Shown here: in pieces, positions 51,945 through 60,434 of the stretch
Position numbering within the stretch: position 1 is the stretch's first letter
How the letters are laid out: each line of letters begins with the position of its first letter
DNA from: Streptomyces sp. CB09001
Lineage (GTDB): Bacteria; Actinomycetota; Actinomycetes; Streptomycetales; Streptomycetaceae
Direction: 5' to 3'
Assembly (NCBI RefSeq): GCF_003369795.1
Contig: NZ_CP026730.1
Coordinates: 6,129,001 to 6,193,000, forward strand
Length of the DNA: 64,000 nt
Notes under the pieces: generated by a model
The model's input: only the letters and a program-made list of their open reading frames with translations
Databases searched by the model: none
What the model was told of the DNA's origin: nothing
Program-made: the position numbers and the translations under genes

Positions 51945-52567
51945 AAAACGCGTTCGACGAGTGATTCCCAGCTGTCGGCGAGTGCGGCTTCTTGGCGTGC
52001 CGATTCCGCAGCGGTGTTCTCCGCGGGCGCCAGGTACATCACGAAGGGGCCCTCGAGGGCTGCGGCGAGCTGCATGGCCAGGCTGTCGATGTCGGCGATG
52101 TGCAGGAGGCCTTCGCGCCGGGCCTGCCCGAGGAGCATCCGGATGTGGGTGGTCGACATCCCGCCCGCGGCGACGGCCACCTGCTGGTTGCGATCGAGTG
52201 CGGCGCGCTCGATCGCATGGTGCTCGAGCAGGAATCCGGTGCGCGCGCGGCCGTAGGCGACCAGCCGGGCGATCACGTCGGCGCCGGGACCCAGTGGCGG
52301 CGGCCCGTAGAGCACCCGCTGCTGGAATGTGCGGTCGGCGTCGTCGAGCAACGCGGCGAAGATGCCCGCCCGGCTGCCGAAACGCCGGAAGACGGTTCCC
52401 TTGCCCAGCTTGGCCCGCTCGGCCAGTGCGTCCATGGTGACCCGCCTCGCGCCGCTTTCGGCGATCATCTCGCGCGCGACGTTGAGCAGGTGTTCGCGAT
52501 TGCGCGCAGCGTCGGCACGCTCGGCGGGAGGAGGCCCGATGGGCAGCAGGGGGGTGTCCACGGTCAT
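51932..52567 (-). CDS. TetR-family transcriptional regulator
   Basis: The 211-residue protein has a TetR helix-turn-helix ('AREMIAESGARRVTMDALAE', then 'RAKLGKGTVFRRFGSRAGIF') and an all-helical C-terminal domain. It is divergent from the FMN-dependent reductase gene, with a perfect GTAAA-N5-TTTAC dyad between them, so it probably represses that gene and itself. The ATG at 52567 was preferred to an upstream ATG because it matches family starts. Confidence 0.92.
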   Translation of the reverse strand: MTVDTPLLPIGPPPAERADAARNREHLLNVAREMIAESGARRVTMDALAERAKLGKGTVFRRFGSRAGIFAALLDDADRTFQQRVLYGPPPLGPGADVIARLVAYGRARTGFLLEHHAIERAALDRNQQVAVAAGGMSTTHIRMLLGQARREGLLHIADIDSLAMQLAAALEGPFVMYLAPAENTAAESARQEAALADSWESLVERVLKFG

Positions 52568-52593
52568 ACGGTAGCCGAGGGAATACAAGCGGG

Positions 52594-52608
52594 GTAAAGT
52601 CCGTTTAC
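52594..52608. promoter_or_regulatory. Candidate TetR operator
   Basis: GTAAAGTCCGTTTAC is a perfect 5-bp dyad with a 5-base spacer, located 27 bp upstream of the TetR start and 76 bp upstream of the reductase start. Confidence 0.6.
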
Positions 52609-52683
52609 GATGACGCGGGCCACGGAGCCCGCCTCACAACCCCGCCGCCCCAAGGGCGGGCAAGACCGACCAAGGAGTTGACC

Positions 52684-53316
52684 ATGACCCTGTTCCGACT
52701 CGATGCCAGCATCCTGCCCGCGGCTTCCGCCAGCGCGGAGATCGCCGACGTGGTCGAGGCCAAGTGGGTGGCAGCGCATCCCGGCGAAGAGGTGGTGCGC
52801 CGCCACCTGGGGACCGACCCGCTGTCGCCCCACACCTGGGCGAGTGCCGTCGTCGCCGGCTTCATCCCCGAATCGGAGCGCACTCCCGCCCAGCGTGAGG
52901 CGCTCGCGGACGCCGAGGATCTCGTCGAGGAGCTGGCGTCCGCGGATGCCGTCGTCCTGGCCGTGCCGTTCTACAACTTCGGCGTCTCCCAGCACTTCAA
53001 GACGTGGGTCGACCTGGTGATCGCCGCCGCAGGTCCGACCACGCCCGTTCTGAAGGGCAAGCCGACGGTGCTGGTCACCGTGCGCGGCGGCGGCTACGGC
53101 CCGGGCACCCCGCGCGAGGGCTGGGACCACTCCACCCCCTACCTCAGGCGCATCCTCGCCGATGTCTGGGAGGCCGATCTGACCGTCATCGAGCGTGAGC
53201 TCACCCTCGCGGCCACCACCCCCGGCATGGAGAGCCTGCGCGATCTTGCCGACGAGCTGCGTACCAGGGCTCTCGAGGAAGCCGACAAGGTCGGCACCGG
53301 CATCGCCACCATCTGA
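52684..53316 (+). CDS. FMN-dependent NADH-azoreductase/quinone reductase-like protein
   Basis: The 210-residue flavodoxin-fold protein resembles AzoR: 'LFRLDASILP', 'LASADAVVLAVPFYNFGVSQ', 'HFKTWVDLVIAA' and 'GGGYGPGTPREGWDHSTPYL'. Such enzymes reduce quinones, azo or nitro compounds with NAD(P)H. AAGGAG lies before the ATG at 52684. Divergence from a TetR gene suggests induction by a toxic aromatic compound. Confidence 0.88.
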   Translation: MTLFRLDASILPAASASAEIADVVEAKWVAAHPGEEVVRRHLGTDPLSPHTWASAVVAGFIPESERTPAQREALADAEDLVEELASADAVVLAVPFYNFGVSQHFKTWVDLVIAAAGPTTPVLKGKPTVLVTVRGGGYGPGTPREGWDHSTPYLRRILADVWEADLTVIERELTLAATTPGMESLRDLADELRTRALEEADKVGTGIATI

Positions 53317-53491
53317 ACCGGGCCGACGGCGCCGGGACCCCGCACAAGAACGGAGACCGCTCGCACGCCTCAGCGGCCCTCTCAACCCGCTCGCCCTTAC
53401 CAGCCGTCAAGCGCGGCGGCGATCGAGGAATCAGAAGACAGACACCAAAGCGCGGCGTCGGCCTGTGGCGCCCGACCGAACGGAGTCCCAG

Positions 53492-53998
53492 ATGTCCACC
53501 ATCCAGATCGCATCCGGCCAGTACACACTCGACCCGGTACGCAGCACGGTCGGCTTCCAGCGAAAGACGTTCTGGGGCCTCATGGCCGTCAAGGGCGTCT
53601 TCGGTTCGGTAGAGGGCAGGGGCACCGTCGATGCGGACGGCACCGCAGAGGGCGGCCTCGTCGTCGACGTCACCTCGATCGACTCGAAGCACACCAAGCG
53701 CGACACCCACCTGCGCAGCAAGGACATGCTCGACGCCGAGTCGTTCCCGAAGATCACCTTCGACGCCGAACGCATCACGCCCACAGGCTCGAGTACGGCC
53801 GAGGTCGAGGGCAGGCTCACCGTTCGCGGGACCAGCCGAAAGCTGAGTTACCCGGTGAGTTTCAAGAAGCAGGGCACCGATGCGGTCGTGCTGCGCGGCG
53901 CCGTCACGATCGATCCGGCGCAGTTCGGTCTCAAGAACCCTCTCGGCATGATGAAGGGCCCGGCCGTCATCGACCTCGACCTGCGCTTCACCGCGTGA
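53492..53998 (+). CDS. YceI family protein
   Basis: This 168-residue lipocalin-like YceI protein has 'YTLDPVRSTVGFQRKTFWG', 'DSKHTKRDTHLRSKDMLDAE', 'FPKITFDAE' and 'LTVRGTSRKLSYPV'. YceI proteins bind polyisoprenoid-type lipids or quinone-like molecules. No signal peptide is seen. It lies 175 bp after the reductase gene and is probably part of the same stress-response group. Confidence 0.9.
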   Translation: MSTIQIASGQYTLDPVRSTVGFQRKTFWGLMAVKGVFGSVEGRGTVDADGTAEGGLVVDVTSIDSKHTKRDTHLRSKDMLDAESFPKITFDAERITPTGSSTAEVEGRLTVRGTSRKLSYPVSFKKQGTDAVVLRGAVTIDPAQFGLKNPLGMMKGPAVIDLDLRFTA

Positions 53999-54087
53999 AC
54001 TGAACGCGGCCCCCACGCCCTCGACCGTGCGCCCGAGCCGGCGCCGGCGAGGAAACCGAAAGATCGAGAAGAAGGAGAGCACACACC

Positions 54088-54729
54088 ATGAGCAGGATCA
54101 GCATCGTCGGGACGGGGAACATGGCCCGCGTCCTGGGCAGCCGCGCACTCGCGGGCGGCAACGCGGTCGAGGTCATCGGCCGCGATGCTTCCAAGGCCGA
54201 CGCTCTGGCCAGGGAGATCGGCGGCGGCGCCACGGCGGGGACGATCGGCGCGGCCCCGGCCGGCGACATCGTCATCCTCGCCGTGCCCTACGCCCACGCC
54301 GTACCGCTCGTGCGCCAGTTCGGCAACGCGCTGTCGGGCAAGGTGATCGTCGACATCACCAACCCGTTCAATGCGGACATCACGGGGCTGGTGACGCCCG
54401 AGGACAGTTCCGCCGCGCAGGAGATCGCCAAGGCCGCCCCCGCGGATGCGCACGTCGTCAAGGCGTTCAACACCGTCTTCGGCCACGTGCTGGCCGCCTA
54501 CACGCCCGAGGACCTCCGCCCACTGGACGTGTTCATCGCCGGTGACGACGCCGACGCCAAGGCGCGTGTGTCGTCGTTCGTCGAGAGCCTCGCGCTGCGC
54601 CCGCTCGACGTCGGCGACCTGACGAGCGCTCGTTGGCTCGAAGGAACGGGCGTGCTGTTGATGCGCGCCATGTTCGGCAAAGCCGTGGGCAGCGGCAGCT
54701 TCTCCATCGGCCTCACCGTCCGCGACTGA
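54088..54729 (+). CDS. NADPH-dependent F420 reductase-like protein (NADP oxidoreductase, coenzyme F420-dependent)
   Basis: The 213-residue protein has an N-terminal Rossmann motif 'ISIVGTGNMARVLGSRALAG', 'GDIVILAVPYAHAVPLV' and 'VVKAFNTVFGHVLA', typical of the F420-dependent NADP reductase fold. GAAGGAG precedes the ATG. It follows the YceI gene by 89 bp and fits the redox theme. Whether it really uses F420 cannot be told from sequence. Confidence 0.85.
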   Translation: MSRISIVGTGNMARVLGSRALAGGNAVEVIGRDASKADALAREIGGGATAGTIGAAPAGDIVILAVPYAHAVPLVRQFGNALSGKVIVDITNPFNADITGLVTPEDSSAAQEIAKAAPADAHVVKAFNTVFGHVLAAYTPEDLRPLDVFIAGDDADAKARVSSFVESLALRPLDVGDLTSARWLEGTGVLLMRAMFGKAVGSGSFSIGLTVRD

Positions 54730-54805
54730 CCGTACGCACCTTCTCCATCCGTACTGAAGACGCCGACATCGGCCACCCGACCGCGATCCGTGGTGCTCGC
54801 GGCGG

Positions 54806-55030
54806 AGAAGAACCCTCACCATCCGTCACAGCAGCGAGGAGCTGTTCTGCGTCCTCCAGGGCCAGACGGACTTCCGGGTCGGCGACCAGCGGGCAAGCGC
54901 CACACCTGGCACGCTCGTCATGGTGCCGCGCGGAACGCCCCACGCGCCAGGCGTAGTCGGACGCGAGCGGGCCAGGATCCTGGTCATGTTCGCGCCCGCC
55001 GGCCCGGAGGGGCGGGCCGTTCCGCAGTAA
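54806..55030 (+). pseudogene. 5'-truncated cupin protein
   Basis: The plus strand reads 'TLTIRHSSEELFCVLQGQTD', then 'FRVGDQRASATPGTLVMVPR' and 'GTPHAPGV', ending with TAA at 55028-55030. This is the second half of a small cupin. The first half, with the first metal motif, is missing, no start codon is in place, and the sequence upstream belongs to no cupin. Confidence 0.7.
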
Positions 55031-55239
55031 GTCGACGAGAGCACCCCACCCACGAAATCAACGAGCCTTGACCTCGAGCGTTCATGAGTCCTCGTCAGTG
55101 TGCTGACGGAGACTGTGTGTTCGCGATGTGCGGCCTTTTCGGGGCCGGGGCAGGTGGACGGCCCGGTTGTCGCGCCGGGTGTGCGCCGGGTTCCGCTTTC
55201 CCGGTGTGGTGGTGCCGCTGTCGGTCTCGCCGGGCTGGG

Positions 55240-55440
55240 GCAGCGAAGGCCTCGGCGCGGGCGGTGGCCCGGTCGGGCCGGAGACGGGTGCCGAACTCTT
55301 CTTCGAGCAGGGCCGGAAGCTCTCTGCGGCGGCATGGTCGAAACAAGGTCCGGTGCGTCCGCGGCTCTGCCGGAGTTCCAACTCGCTTATGTGGCCGCGG
55401 AAGTGGCTGCTGGTGTATGCGCTGCCGCGGTCCGGATGCG
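55240..55440 (-). mobile_element. Fragment of an IS3-family transposase (decayed)
   Basis: The minus strand reads 'HPDRGSAYTSSHFRGHISEL' and 'GRTGPCFDHAAAESF', then after a frameshift of one base near 55315 'ALLEEEFGTRLRPDRATARA'. This is the end of the integrase core of IS3-type OrfB, with Asp and the final Glu of the DDE triad recognisable. The frame, the rest of the transposase and the terminal repeats are gone. The remaining gap from 55031 to 55578 contains no intact gene. Confidence 0.75.
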
Positions 55441-55578
55441 CTGTGCAGCCGGTCCGAGCCGACCGGCTGCACGCCCCTGCCCAAACCCGGCCGGCCAGCA
55501 CCTCCCCGTCCCTCCAGACAGCAGCACCCCACCGGAGCAGGGGAAACCGGCGCCCACCCGACGCGTCCCCTGCCGCTG

Positions 55579-56037
55579 TCACGCCGGCTGTGGTTGGTGA
55601 CTGGCGAGCAGTTTGGTGAGCAAGTAGTGCAGTTGCTGTCGCTCCTCAGCACTGAGGCCGGCGAGGAGTGTGTCCTGCACGGCATCGGTGTGCTGTTGCA
55701 GTTCTTCGAGGTAGGCCCGGCCGGCGGGGGTGAGGCTGACCACGTTGCGGCGCCGGTCGGCGGGGTCGACCTGCCGGCCGACCTGATGGTGGCTTTCCAG
55801 GCGGTTGAGGACCCCGTTGACGTCGTTGCGGTCAAGGCCCAGACGGCGGCCGATCTCGGCCTGGCTGAGTGCCCCGTACTCCTCCAGCGCCGCCAGGACG
55901 GCGAAATCGGCGCGGGCGCTCAACTGCATGCGTTGGGCGGTCAGCCGGGCACCGAGCGTCGACGCCTTGTTCACCTGCCAGCTGGCGAGCCCGCGCAGGC
56001 GGCCAGGGGGCTGCAAGGGGCGCTCCATGTCCGTCAT
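55579..56037 (-). CDS. MarR-family transcriptional regulator
   Basis: The 152-residue winged-helix protein has 'ADFAVLAALEEYGALSQAEI' followed by 'GRRLGLDRNDVNGVLNRLE', and a wing 'QVDPADRRRNVVSLTPAG' with the conserved Asp-Arg-Arg. It is divergent from the NAD(P)H-binding protein gene across a 270-bp region that contains a large nested palindrome. It probably represses that gene in response to a reactive small molecule. Confidence 0.92.
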   Translation of the reverse strand: MTDMERPLQPPGRLRGLASWQVNKASTLGARLTAQRMQLSARADFAVLAALEEYGALSQAEIGRRLGLDRNDVNGVLNRLESHHQVGRQVDPADRRRNVVSLTPAGRAYLEELQQHTDAVQDTLLAGLSAEERQQLHYLLTKLLASHQPQPA

Positions 56038-56076
56038 CCCCTGATTCTAGCCGTTGGACACCCCAATAACCATGCG

Positions 56077-56114
56077 TTATGTTGGGTTGACCAACGTTGG
56101 CCGACCCAACATAA
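56077..56114. promoter_or_regulatory. Nested palindromic operator of the MarR gene
   Basis: Perfect 11-bp arms TTATGTTGGGT (56077-56087) and ACCCAACATAA (56104-56114) flank the perfect 10-bp palindrome CCAACGTTGG (56091-56100). All share the same centre, between 56095 and 56096. It lies 40-77 bp upstream of the MarR start. Confidence 0.75.
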
Positions 56115-56307
56115 AAGCGCCTTGGTGCTCCGCACACTCCGGCCGCGCCTCCAGGCTCGTACCCCCGGCCCCGCTCAAGGGCAACGCGGTGAGGCGAACA
56201 AGGGGGCATCGCGGCCTCGCACGCCGTGCGAGCGGGCGATCGGACAACATCACAGCTCCGTGTCCGTCTCGGCGGGCGGAGCGACCCGTCAAAGGAAGGT
56301 GCCGACA

Positions 56308-57150
56308 ATGATCCTCATCACGACACCCGGGAAAGTGGGCTCCGAAGCAGCACGTCTGCTCGCGGAGCGGGGCGAGGCCGTCCGGGTACTGGCACGCGAC
56401 CCGGCGAAGGCGGCCGGGCTGAGCCAGGTCGGAGTGGACGTGGCCGAAGGCGACCTCAACGTTCCGGCGTCCATCGACGCGGCCATGCGGGACGTTACGA
56501 GCGTGGTGCTTGTCAGCCCTGCTGTACCGGCGCAGGAGCTGAACGTGGTCGACAGCGCTGCCCGCGCGGACGTCGCCCACGTCGTGAAGATCACCAGCAA
56601 GGCATCGGCGGACTCACCGATCGCCAGGCAACGCGGACAGGCCGAAATCGAATCCGGTCTGATCGCCTCAGGGCTGGAGTACACCCTCCTGCGCAGCAAC
56701 TTCTATATGCAGAACCTCCTCATGCTGGCATCCGCCATCTCACGGACCGGCCGTTTCGGGTCTTCCGCCGGTGCCGGGCAGGTCGGTTTCATCGATGCCC
56801 GTGACGTCGCGGCGGTGGCCGCGGAGATCGCCTCCTCTCCCGATCCGCACATCGGCAGGACATACCTGCTCACCGGGCCCGAAATGCTTTCCTACGCCGG
56901 TGTGGCGGCGACGCTGACGACGGTGCTCGGCCGCTCCGTCGCCTTCGACGAACGCACAGTCGAAGAGGACAAGCAGGCGATGATGAGCGTCGGCGTGCCG
57001 GAGCCGACAGCCGCGATGAACGCTCACGCGGTCAGCCTGATCGCCGAGGGCGAGGCGGCCTGGCTGTCCGACGACGTGCCGGCGATCCTTGGCAGACAGG
57101 CCCGCACTTTCCAGCAGTTCATCACCGATCACAGGGCCGCGTTCTCTTGA
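56308..57150 (+). CDS. NAD(P)H-binding NmrA-like protein
   Basis: The 280-residue atypical SDR resembles NmrA/quinone-oxidoreductase-2 proteins: 'KVGSEAARLLAERGEAVRVL', 'LVSPAVPAQELNVVDSAARA', 'LRSNFYMQNLLML' and 'FIDARDVAAVAAEIA'. The glycine motif starts as 'TTPGKVG', lacking the first conserved glycine. AAGGAAGG lies before the ATG at 56308. It is divergent from the MarR gene and probably its target. Confidence 0.87.
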   Translation: MILITTPGKVGSEAARLLAERGEAVRVLARDPAKAAGLSQVGVDVAEGDLNVPASIDAAMRDVTSVVLVSPAVPAQELNVVDSAARADVAHVVKITSKASADSPIARQRGQAEIESGLIASGLEYTLLRSNFYMQNLLMLASAISRTGRFGSSAGAGQVGFIDARDVAAVAAEIASSPDPHIGRTYLLTGPEMLSYAGVAATLTTVLGRSVAFDERTVEEDKQAMMSVGVPEPTAAMNAHAVSLIAEGEAAWLSDDVPAILGRQARTFQQFITDHRAAFS

Positions 57151-57324
57151 GGTGCCGTCGGTCCGGACACCCGCCGGGCCGCATCGTCCGCGACGGCGGA
57201 CCGCCCCGGCCGACTTCGCCAGCGCCGACCCGGCGTGGTGAAACCGACGACGTACGGGATCGTCGCCGGAGCAACGCGACCGCCTCCTACGCCAGAACTC
57301 CCGAGAGCGGAAAGTGACAATGCC

Positions 57325-57759
57325 ATGAGCGTACGCAAACAGTTCGGGGCCGGTCGGCTTCTCATCACCGGCGTGGCACTCACCACGGCCGTCGGCCCCT
57401 ACGTCGCCGACTGGAACGAGACCCACATCCACAACCCCGACTGGCCGCCACACGCCAAGTTCCACAACGCCCAGACCATGAGTCTCGGGCTGGCCCTGGC
57501 CGCGACAAGTCTCCACCAGCTGTGGAAGCGGCCGGTCGCCGAAGGCCCCACCCGCGAAGGGCTCGACGGCGCGGCGATCTGCGCGAGTCTCTACTGGATC
57601 ACCCAGATCTCCGCCCTCGCCTATCCCGGCTCCGCCGCCGTTGATCCGCCCGGCACCGCCACGTTTCCCCAGGGAAAATTCGCACTGCCGTCCCTGGCAC
57701 TCATCGGACTTGGCTATCTCCTGGAACGCACGCGTACCGCGAAACTGCGCGCTGAATGA
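57325..57759 (+). CDS. Small membrane protein (DUF6640-like)
   Basis: The 144-residue product has about four hydrophobic segments and the motif 'WNETHIHNPDWPPHAKFHNA', rich in His, followed by 'FPQGKFALPSLALIGLGYL'. I believe this is the DUF6640 family; function is unknown. The ATG at 57325 follows CGGAAAGTGACA. It lies downstream of the NmrA-like gene and could be co-transcribed. Confidence 0.7.
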   Translation: MSVRKQFGAGRLLITGVALTTAVGPYVADWNETHIHNPDWPPHAKFHNAQTMSLGLALAATSLHQLWKRPVAEGPTREGLDGAAICASLYWITQISALAYPGSAAVDPPGTATFPQGKFALPSLALIGLGYLLERTRTAKLRAE

Positions 57760-57934
57760 TGTCCCGCGGGCGCCGTCCCCGCGGGGACGGCGCCACCGGT
57801 ACGGCTGCCCGTGGCGGGGCCGCTCCCAGTGGGGCGGCGGACCGGTCCCGTCCGGCGGATCATGCCTGGAACGCGGTGGTCCGGCATCCCCGCCTGCGGC
57901 GTCGCCGTCCGTTGAGGGAGGAAGAACGAGCGGC

Positions 57935-58021
57935 ATGACCATGGTGAACGACATCGATGTCCGCGGTGTGCGGCACTGTGACACGACGGCGCCGGGCGTG
58001 CCGACGCCGGGCGGCGGGTGA
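57935..58021 (+). CDS. Possible 28-residue small ORF
   Basis: GGGAGGAAG precedes an ATG at 57935. The frame encodes 'MTMVNDIDVRGVRHCDTTAP' and 'GVPTPGGG' before TGA. The peptide ends in Gly residues and has one Cys, but no modification genes are nearby. It may be a chance frame in the 590-bp gap between the DUF6640-like gene and the PcaD-PcaC gene. Confidence 0.25.
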   Translation: MTMVNDIDVRGVRHCDTTAPGVPTPGGG

Positions 58022-58042
58022 GGGGTACGAGGCGGTGGGTAT

Positions 58043-58322
58043 GTGCTCGTGGATGAACTCGGGGGCGCGCCGAACGGTCGGCAGCTCCGAACGCGGGCCC
58101 GCAAAATAATGGACGCAAACGGCCCTCGCAGAGTCCGTCTGTACGATGCTCGAGGGTCTTGCCTCACGTACCTGGCCAACAACGGGGTGCCCGGCCCGCC
58201 TGCTCGCCAGGCGGGCCGGGCACACCGACGTGAAGACGACGAGGAAGTGGTACGTGAAGCCGGACGCGGCGGACCTGCATCCAGCGGCGGACGCATGGGG
58301 AGGTCTCGCAGGGGGCGTGTGA
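58043..58322 (+). pseudogene. Decayed tyrosine recombinase (integrase), C-terminal part
   Basis: The first part reads 'RARKIMDANGPRRVRLYDAR' and 'GSCLTYLANNGVP'. After a frameshift near 58190 the other frame continues 'AGHTDVKTTRKWYVKPDAAD' and 'LHPAADAWGGLAGGV' to TGA at 58320-58322. This is the C-terminal catalytic region of an actinobacterial phage or element integrase, with the final Tyr in 'KWYVKP'. The first His of the R-H-R-Y tetrad, expected after 'YDAR', is Gly. It cannot encode a working enzyme. Confidence 0.8.
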
Positions 58323-58351
58323 CAGATCGTGACAGATGAAGGTGTGAACCC

Positions 58352-59701
58352 GTGACCGAAGGCAAGACCGAGACGCTGCAATACCGCTTTGACGGGCCAG
58401 AACACCTACCAGTCCTGATCCTGGGGCCGTCCCTCGGTACCACCTGGCACATGTGGGACCGCCAGGTGCCCGAACTGGCCCAGCAGTGGCGGGTCTTCCG
58501 CTTCGACCTGCCCGGACACGGCGGCGCTCCGGCCCACCCGGCGGGGTCCGTCGCCGAACTCACCACGCGTCTGCTGGCCACCCTCGACGGACTCGGCGTG
58601 CAGCGCTTCGGGTACGCCGGCTGCGCGTTCGGCGGTGCCGTCGGCATCGAACTGGCCCTGCGCCACCCCGAGCGCCTCGCCTCCCTCGCGCTGATCGCCG
58701 CCTCACCCCGCTTCGGCACGGCCGACGAGTTCCGCCAGCGCGGCGTGATCGTGCGCACCAACGGGCTCGACCCCATCGCCCGCAGCTCCCCGGAGCGCTG
58801 GTTCACCGGCGGGTACGCGGCCGCCCAGCCCGCGATCACCGAGTGGGCCGTGCAGATGGTGCGGACCACCGACCCCGGCTGCTACATCTCCGCCTGCGAG
58901 GCCCTCGCCGCGTTCGACGTGCGCGGTGAACTCGGCCGGGTCGGCGTCCCCACCCTGGTCCTCGTCGGCTCCGACGACCAGGTCACCGGACCCGCCGAGG
59001 CCCGCACCCTGGTCGCCGGCATTCCCGACGCCCGTCTCGCGGTTGTCCCCGGCGCCTCCCACCTGGTCCCGGTCGAGCAGCCCGCGGCCGTCACCGACCT
59101 GCTGGTACGGCACTTCACCTCCGCCTGGCAGGCCGCCCACGACGCCACCTCCACCGGGCAGGTCCCCGTCCCGGTCCACCCCCCGGCACACCAGGTCCCG
59201 GTCCCGGCCGCCGGGATCCCCGCCGCCCCCGTCCAGCCGGCGCCGGCTCCGCCGCCGCAGGCCGCGCCCATCGCCGAGATCGCCCCGGCCCCCGTCGTGC
59301 CGGCGCAGGCGCAGGGGCGGCCCGACCCGTACGACGCGGGGCTCAAGGTGCGCCGCGAAGTCCTCGGGGACGGGCACGTCGACCAGGCGCTCGCCCAGGC
59401 CGACGAGTTCTCCGGTGACTTCCAGGAGTTCCTGACCCGCTACGCGTGGGGGGAGATCTGGGACCGGCCGGGCCTCGACCGGCGCTCGCGCAGCTGCGTC
59501 ACCCTCACCGCCCTCGTCGCCGGCGGCCATCTGGAGGAGCTGGCGCCCCACCTCAGGGCCGCCCTGCGCAACGGCCTGACCCCGGCCGAGATCAAGGAAG
59601 TACTGCTCCAGGCGGCCGTCTACTGCGGCGTACCGGCCGCGAACGGCGCCTTCCGGGTGGCCCAGCAGGTCATCCGCGAGGAGACGACACCACCCGAGTG
59701 A
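58352..59701 (+). CDS. PcaD-PcaC fusion: 3-oxoadipate enol-lactonase-like plus 4-carboxymuconolactone decarboxylase
   Basis: The 449-residue protein joins an alpha/beta-hydrolase domain (about 1-265), a Pro/Ala-rich linker (265-318) and a carboxymuconolactone decarboxylase domain (about 320-445, 'RSRSCVTLTALVAGGHLEEL' and 'VYCGVPAANGAF'). The fusion corresponds to the two successive steps of the protocatechuate branch of the beta-ketoadipate pathway. The nucleophile elbow reads 'GCAFGG' with Ala92 where Ser is expected, although 'GSDDQ' and 'GASHLVP' are present. The start is the GTG at 58352. No other pca genes are adjacent. Confidence 0.87.
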   Translation: MTEGKTETLQYRFDGPEHLPVLILGPSLGTTWHMWDRQVPELAQQWRVFRFDLPGHGGAPAHPAGSVAELTTRLLATLDGLGVQRFGYAGCAFGGAVGIELALRHPERLASLALIAASPRFGTADEFRQRGVIVRTNGLDPIARSSPERWFTGGYAAAQPAITEWAVQMVRTTDPGCYISACEALAAFDVRGELGRVGVPTLVLVGSDDQVTGPAEARTLVAGIPDARLAVVPGASHLVPVEQPAAVTDLLVRHFTSAWQAAHDATSTGQVPVPVHPPAHQVPVPAAGIPAAPVQPAPAPPPQAAPIAEIAPAPVVPAQAQGRPDPYDAGLKVRREVLGDGHVDQALAQADEFSGDFQEFLTRYAWGEIWDRPGLDRRSRSCVTLTALVAGGHLEELAPHLRAALRNGLTPAEIKEVLLQAAVYCGVPAANGAFRVAQQVIREETTPPE

Positions 59702-59744
59702 GCGCCTCGGCCGGGGAACGGGCGCGCGACGGCAGGATGGGGGC

Positions 59745-60380
59745 ATGAAGCTCACCAAGAAGTCGCACGCCTGTGTCCGCCTCGAAAAGGACGGGCAGAC
59801 GCTCGTCCTGGACCCCGGCGGGTTCAGCGAGGAGGACGCGGCCCTCGGCGCGGACGCGATCCTCGTCACCCACGAGCACCCGGACCACTTCGACGAGCTG
59901 CGGCTGCGCGCCGCCATGGAGGACAACCCGGCCGCGGCGATCTGGACGCTGAAGTCGGTGGCGGAGAAGATCTCGGCGGCCTTCCCGGGCCGCGTCCACA
60001 CCGTCGGGCACGGCGACACCTTCACCGCCGCCGGTTTCGACGTACAGGTCCACGGCGAGCTGCACGCCGTGATCCACCCGGACATTCCGCGCGTCACCAA
60101 CGTCGGCTACCTCGTGGACGGCGGCAAGGTCTTCCACCCCGGTGACGCCCTCACCGTCCCCGACCACCCGGTCGACACGCTGATGCTGCCGGTCATGGCC
60201 CCGTGGAACAAGATCGCCGAGGTGATCGAGTACGTCCGCGAGGTCAAACCGCGGCGGGCCTACGACATCCACGACGCCCTCCTCACCGACCTCGCCCGCC
60301 CGATCTACGACCGCCAGATCGGTGAGCTGGGCGGCTCCGAGCACCTGCGGCTGACCCCCGGCGACTCGGCGCGGCTCTGA
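59745..60380 (+). CDS. MBL-fold metal-dependent hydrolase
   Basis: The 211-residue metallo-beta-lactamase-fold protein has the metal motif 'THEHPDHF', a His in 'VHGELHAVIHPD' and Asp in 'KVFHPGDALTV'. It is of the UlaG/YtnP-like group with no signal peptide. Substrate unknown. It starts 43 bp after the PcaD-PcaC gene but seems functionally separate; 54 bp later exonuclease III begins. Confidence 0.88.
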   Translation: MKLTKKSHACVRLEKDGQTLVLDPGGFSEEDAALGADAILVTHEHPDHFDELRLRAAMEDNPAAAIWTLKSVAEKISAAFPGRVHTVGHGDTFTAAGFDVQVHGELHAVIHPDIPRVTNVGYLVDGGKVFHPGDALTVPDHPVDTLMLPVMAPWNKIAEVIEYVREVKPRRAYDIHDALLTDLARPIYDRQIGELGGSEHLRLTPGDSARL

Positions 60381-60434
60381 GGCCCCGCCCCGGGCGGGAC
60401 CGCGTTGTCAGTGCCGCCCGGTAGGTTGTGGCAC

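Noticed and set aside
58320..58352. Attachment site or tRNA next to the integrase remnant
   Set aside because: A short GTGACAGATCGTGACAGATGA repeat-like stretch follows the remnant, but no tRNA fold and no second copy of an attachment core was found in the window.
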